6,735 nucleotides of DNA from an uncultured Haloferula sp. (GTDB lineage Bacteria > Verrucomicrobiota > Verrucomicrobiae > Verrucomicrobiales > Akkermansiaceae). The first letter of the stretch is position 1; every line of letters starts with the position of its first letter. A model generated the notes under the pieces. The model had not been told where the DNA came from and ran no database searches. It saw nothing but the letters and a program-made list of their open reading frames with translations. The DNA lies in NCBI GenBank assembly GCA_946481625.1, contig CAMLOZ010000201.1, positions 1 through 6,735 of the forward strand. Direction: 5' to 3'. Made by a program: the position numbers and the translations under genes. Below are positions 5,363 to 6,735 of this stretch, one piece after another.

Positions 5363-6735
5363 CTATGGTAATAACTCCACGCGAAAAAATGCCCTGCCTG
5401 ACGGGGATGATTCGTAGTATTGTCCGATATTATCCTGTGGTGTTACAATTTCTTGGAGAAACCACGAGCCTTCCTCCAGAGTGGTGCTTCGGTAAACGGC
5501 GTAATTTCTCTGGGGGATGGCATTCCAAGTCAGACGAGCGTATCCAGGGAAAAGTGCCAGAATCACATTAGTTTTCGGCAGCGCGGCTCCCGGCGGTAGC
5601 CCCTCGGGATCGTTGGCGAGAGTCGAGATATCTACCGGGGATAGCGCTGTGTGATGGATCTGAACTTCGTCGAGCCATCCGTTGAAGCCCGGCGCTGGTC
5701 CGCCATTGCTGGTTCGGGCACCGAATCGCAGGGCTGCTGACGTGGAACGGATCACAGGTGCGGGGCGCCGCATTTCCTCTTCACCGTCGATGTAAAGAAC
5801 TGCCTGCCCTCCTGGTTGCGAGGTTACGGCAACATGGTGCCACCGCCCATCGAACAATTGGGTTGTCGATATGAGTGGAGCCTCTGCCGAAGTAGCTACA
5901 AACCGCACTTTGCCCGCGTGTCCTTCTGGATTTATCTCGAAGATGTAGCCGTCCAGCGATCCACTTGCCATTTTAGAGAGCGGCACCCCGTAGCCCGCAA
6001 CCCCGAGTTCTTGCTTGATCCAGAAAGCAATTGTGAACGGTACCCGTGTTAGAGGGAAGACCTCGCCCAGATCGACGTGCTGACCCGGTTGGAATCGAAA
6101 TGCAGTCCCCACGCGGCCCGGGCCCGTAGCTGTTGGAGGAGAAGGTGACGAAGGTTTGCCATGGAAGGAGTAGATGTCATCCGCGACCGCAGTTCCGTGG
6201 TAGGTCGATTCGCAGCGCCACCAACCTACCGGACCTGGTGCAGGTGGCGTGACCAAGAGGGTGCCGGACCAAGTCAGTTGCGGAACTTGGACGATTTGTC
6301 CAGGAGAAAAGTCACGTCGGTATAACCAGAGTCGGGTTCGACTTCCGTCGTTGTAGACGAACGAATGTCCTGTGGATATCCAACCCGGAAGCGCCGTGCC
6401 CGGCGAAGGGATATTTGCTGCAATATATGCTTGCGTGGCTTCGGTGGCTTGCAGCTGCAATGTTGCAGGAATTCCGCCCGCGACCCGGGTAATCAAGGAA
6501 TTCGCAAACTCAGCAGGAACCTCCTCCCAAACGTAGTTTCGATTGGAGAAGGCCAGGACACCGTTCTCCAATAGACTTGGAGTAAAACCCGATCCGGAGG
6601 CTTGGATGCGAGGGAACGGCCAACTAATCCGGCCGTCGGTAGCTACGGAATCCGCCGGAGTGAGTGTCCGGAAATTTTCGATGCGATGGAATGTTAGAAA
6701 CTTCGCATCATGATAGTTTGTTCCCAGCCAAGAGG
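5363..6735 (-). CDS. LamG-domain modular protein, N-terminus beyond window edge
   Basis: Read on the - strand, the frame is open from the right edge to the TAG at 5363-5365, giving about 456 visible residues. The TTG at 6569-6571 is an internal leucine, since sensible protein continues before it ('DAKFLTFHRIENFRTLTP' near 6709-6656). Three parts follow in order. First is a beta-rich stretch with 'AFSNRNYVWEEVPAEF' and 'TRLWLYRRDFSPGQIV' (about 6580-6247) that I cannot name. Next is a LamG/concanavalin A-like domain (about 6226-5618) with 'VGWWRCE', 'FTIAFWIKQ', 'WHHVAVTSQ', 'AVLYIDGEE' and 'GWLDEVQIHHTALS'. Last is a beta-rich C-terminal module (about 5584-5366) with 'ARLTWNAIPQRNYAVYRST', closing in 'AFFRVELLP'. 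LamG domains commonly bind glycans or form structural sandwiches in secreted proteins. Export is inferred, because any signal peptide would lie outside the window. The gene converges on the methyltransferase gene with a 17-base gap. A catalytic domain could exist upstream. Function is unknown. Confidence 0.88.
   Translation of the reverse strand, partial: SWLGTNYHDAKFLTFHRIENFRTLTPADSVATDGRISWPFPRIQASGSGFTPSLLENGVLAFSNRNYVWEEVPAEFANSLITRVAGGIPATLQLQATEATQAYIAANIPSPGTALPGWISTGHSFVYNDGSRTRLWLYRRDFSPGQIVQVPQLTWSGTLLVTPPAPGPVGWWRCESTYHGTAVADDIYSFHGKPSSPSPPTATGPGRVGTAFRFQPGQHVDLGEVFPLTRVPFTIAFWIKQELGVAGYGVPLSKMASGSLDGYIFEINPEGHAGKVRFVATSAEAPLISTTQLFDGRWHHVAVTSQPGGQAVLYIDGEEEMRRPAPVIRSTSAALRFGARTSNGGPAPGFNGWLDEVQIHHTALSPVDISTLANDPEGLPPGAALPKTNVILALFPGYARLTWNAIPQRNYAVYRSTTLEEGSWFLQEIVTPQDNIGQYYESSPSGRAFFRVELLP

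Noticed and set aside
5191..5571. Open frame on the + strand across the convergent gene ends
   Set aside because: It runs out of frame through the methyltransferase tail and antisense to the LamG protein's C-terminus. Both of those have clear family features and this frame has none.
6449..6460. 12-base palindrome ttgcagctgcaa with another ttgcag nearby
   Set aside because: It falls in the coding segment for a Gln/Leu/Ala-rich stretch, where repeated codons explain the pattern.
6542..6572. 9-base perfect inverted repeat (attggagaa / ttctccaat) with a 13-base loop
   Set aside because: It lies inside the LamG-protein coding frame, has no T-run, and is short enough to be chance; a terminator or operator is not supported there.

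Overview
The window holds the downstream part of a surface-glycan biosynthesis operon on the + strand, followed by a stand-alone methyltransferase, and then the C-terminal part of a large modular protein on the - strand. The sequence suggests a Gram-negative bacterium with fairly high GC, most plausibly from the Verrucomicrobiota (Luteolibacter or Verrucomicrobiaceae-like). This placement is inference. It rests mainly on the LamG protein, whose ending (an 'ALFPGYARLTW...NYAVYRST...W' module closing with 'AFFRVEL') resembles large secreted verrucomicrobial proteins, and on the weak or absent Shine-Dalgarno sequences. There is no rRNA or housekeeping marker to confirm it.

Positions 1-4550 carry five tightly packed co-directional genes. 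These are a GT4 glycosyltransferase cut off by the left edge, a left-handed beta-helix (hexapeptide repeat) acyltransferase, a GT2 glycosyltransferase, a second GT4 glycosyltransferase, and UDP-galactopyranose mutase (glf). The junctions are a 4-base GTGA overlap, a 6-base gap, a 4-base ATGA overlap and a 1-base TGATG overlap, so this is very probably one translationally coupled transcript. The mutase would supply UDP-galactofuranose, the transferases would assemble an oligosaccharide on a lipid carrier at the cytoplasmic face of the inner membrane, and the acyltransferase would decorate a sugar. The product is probably a galactofuranose-containing O-antigen or exopolysaccharide.

Positions 4551-4610 are a 60-base gap with no convincing terminator or promoter. 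A class I SAM-dependent methyltransferase (4611-5345) follows. Its GC is visibly lower than that of glf, roughly 50% against 63-65% in the lines I counted by hand, so it may have a separate origin, although its position suits a glycan-modifying enzyme.

A convergent - strand gene occupies 5363 to the right edge. Its frame stays open to the edge, so its N-terminus lies outside the window. It encodes an unnamed beta-rich module, a LamG/concanavalin A-like domain and a C-terminal beta-rich module, as expected of an exported or surface protein. I found no tRNA, rRNA, CRISPR array, insertion sequence or attachment site. No part of the window is clearly an undescribed system. The least explained parts are the module upstream of LamG and the exact glycan this operon makes.
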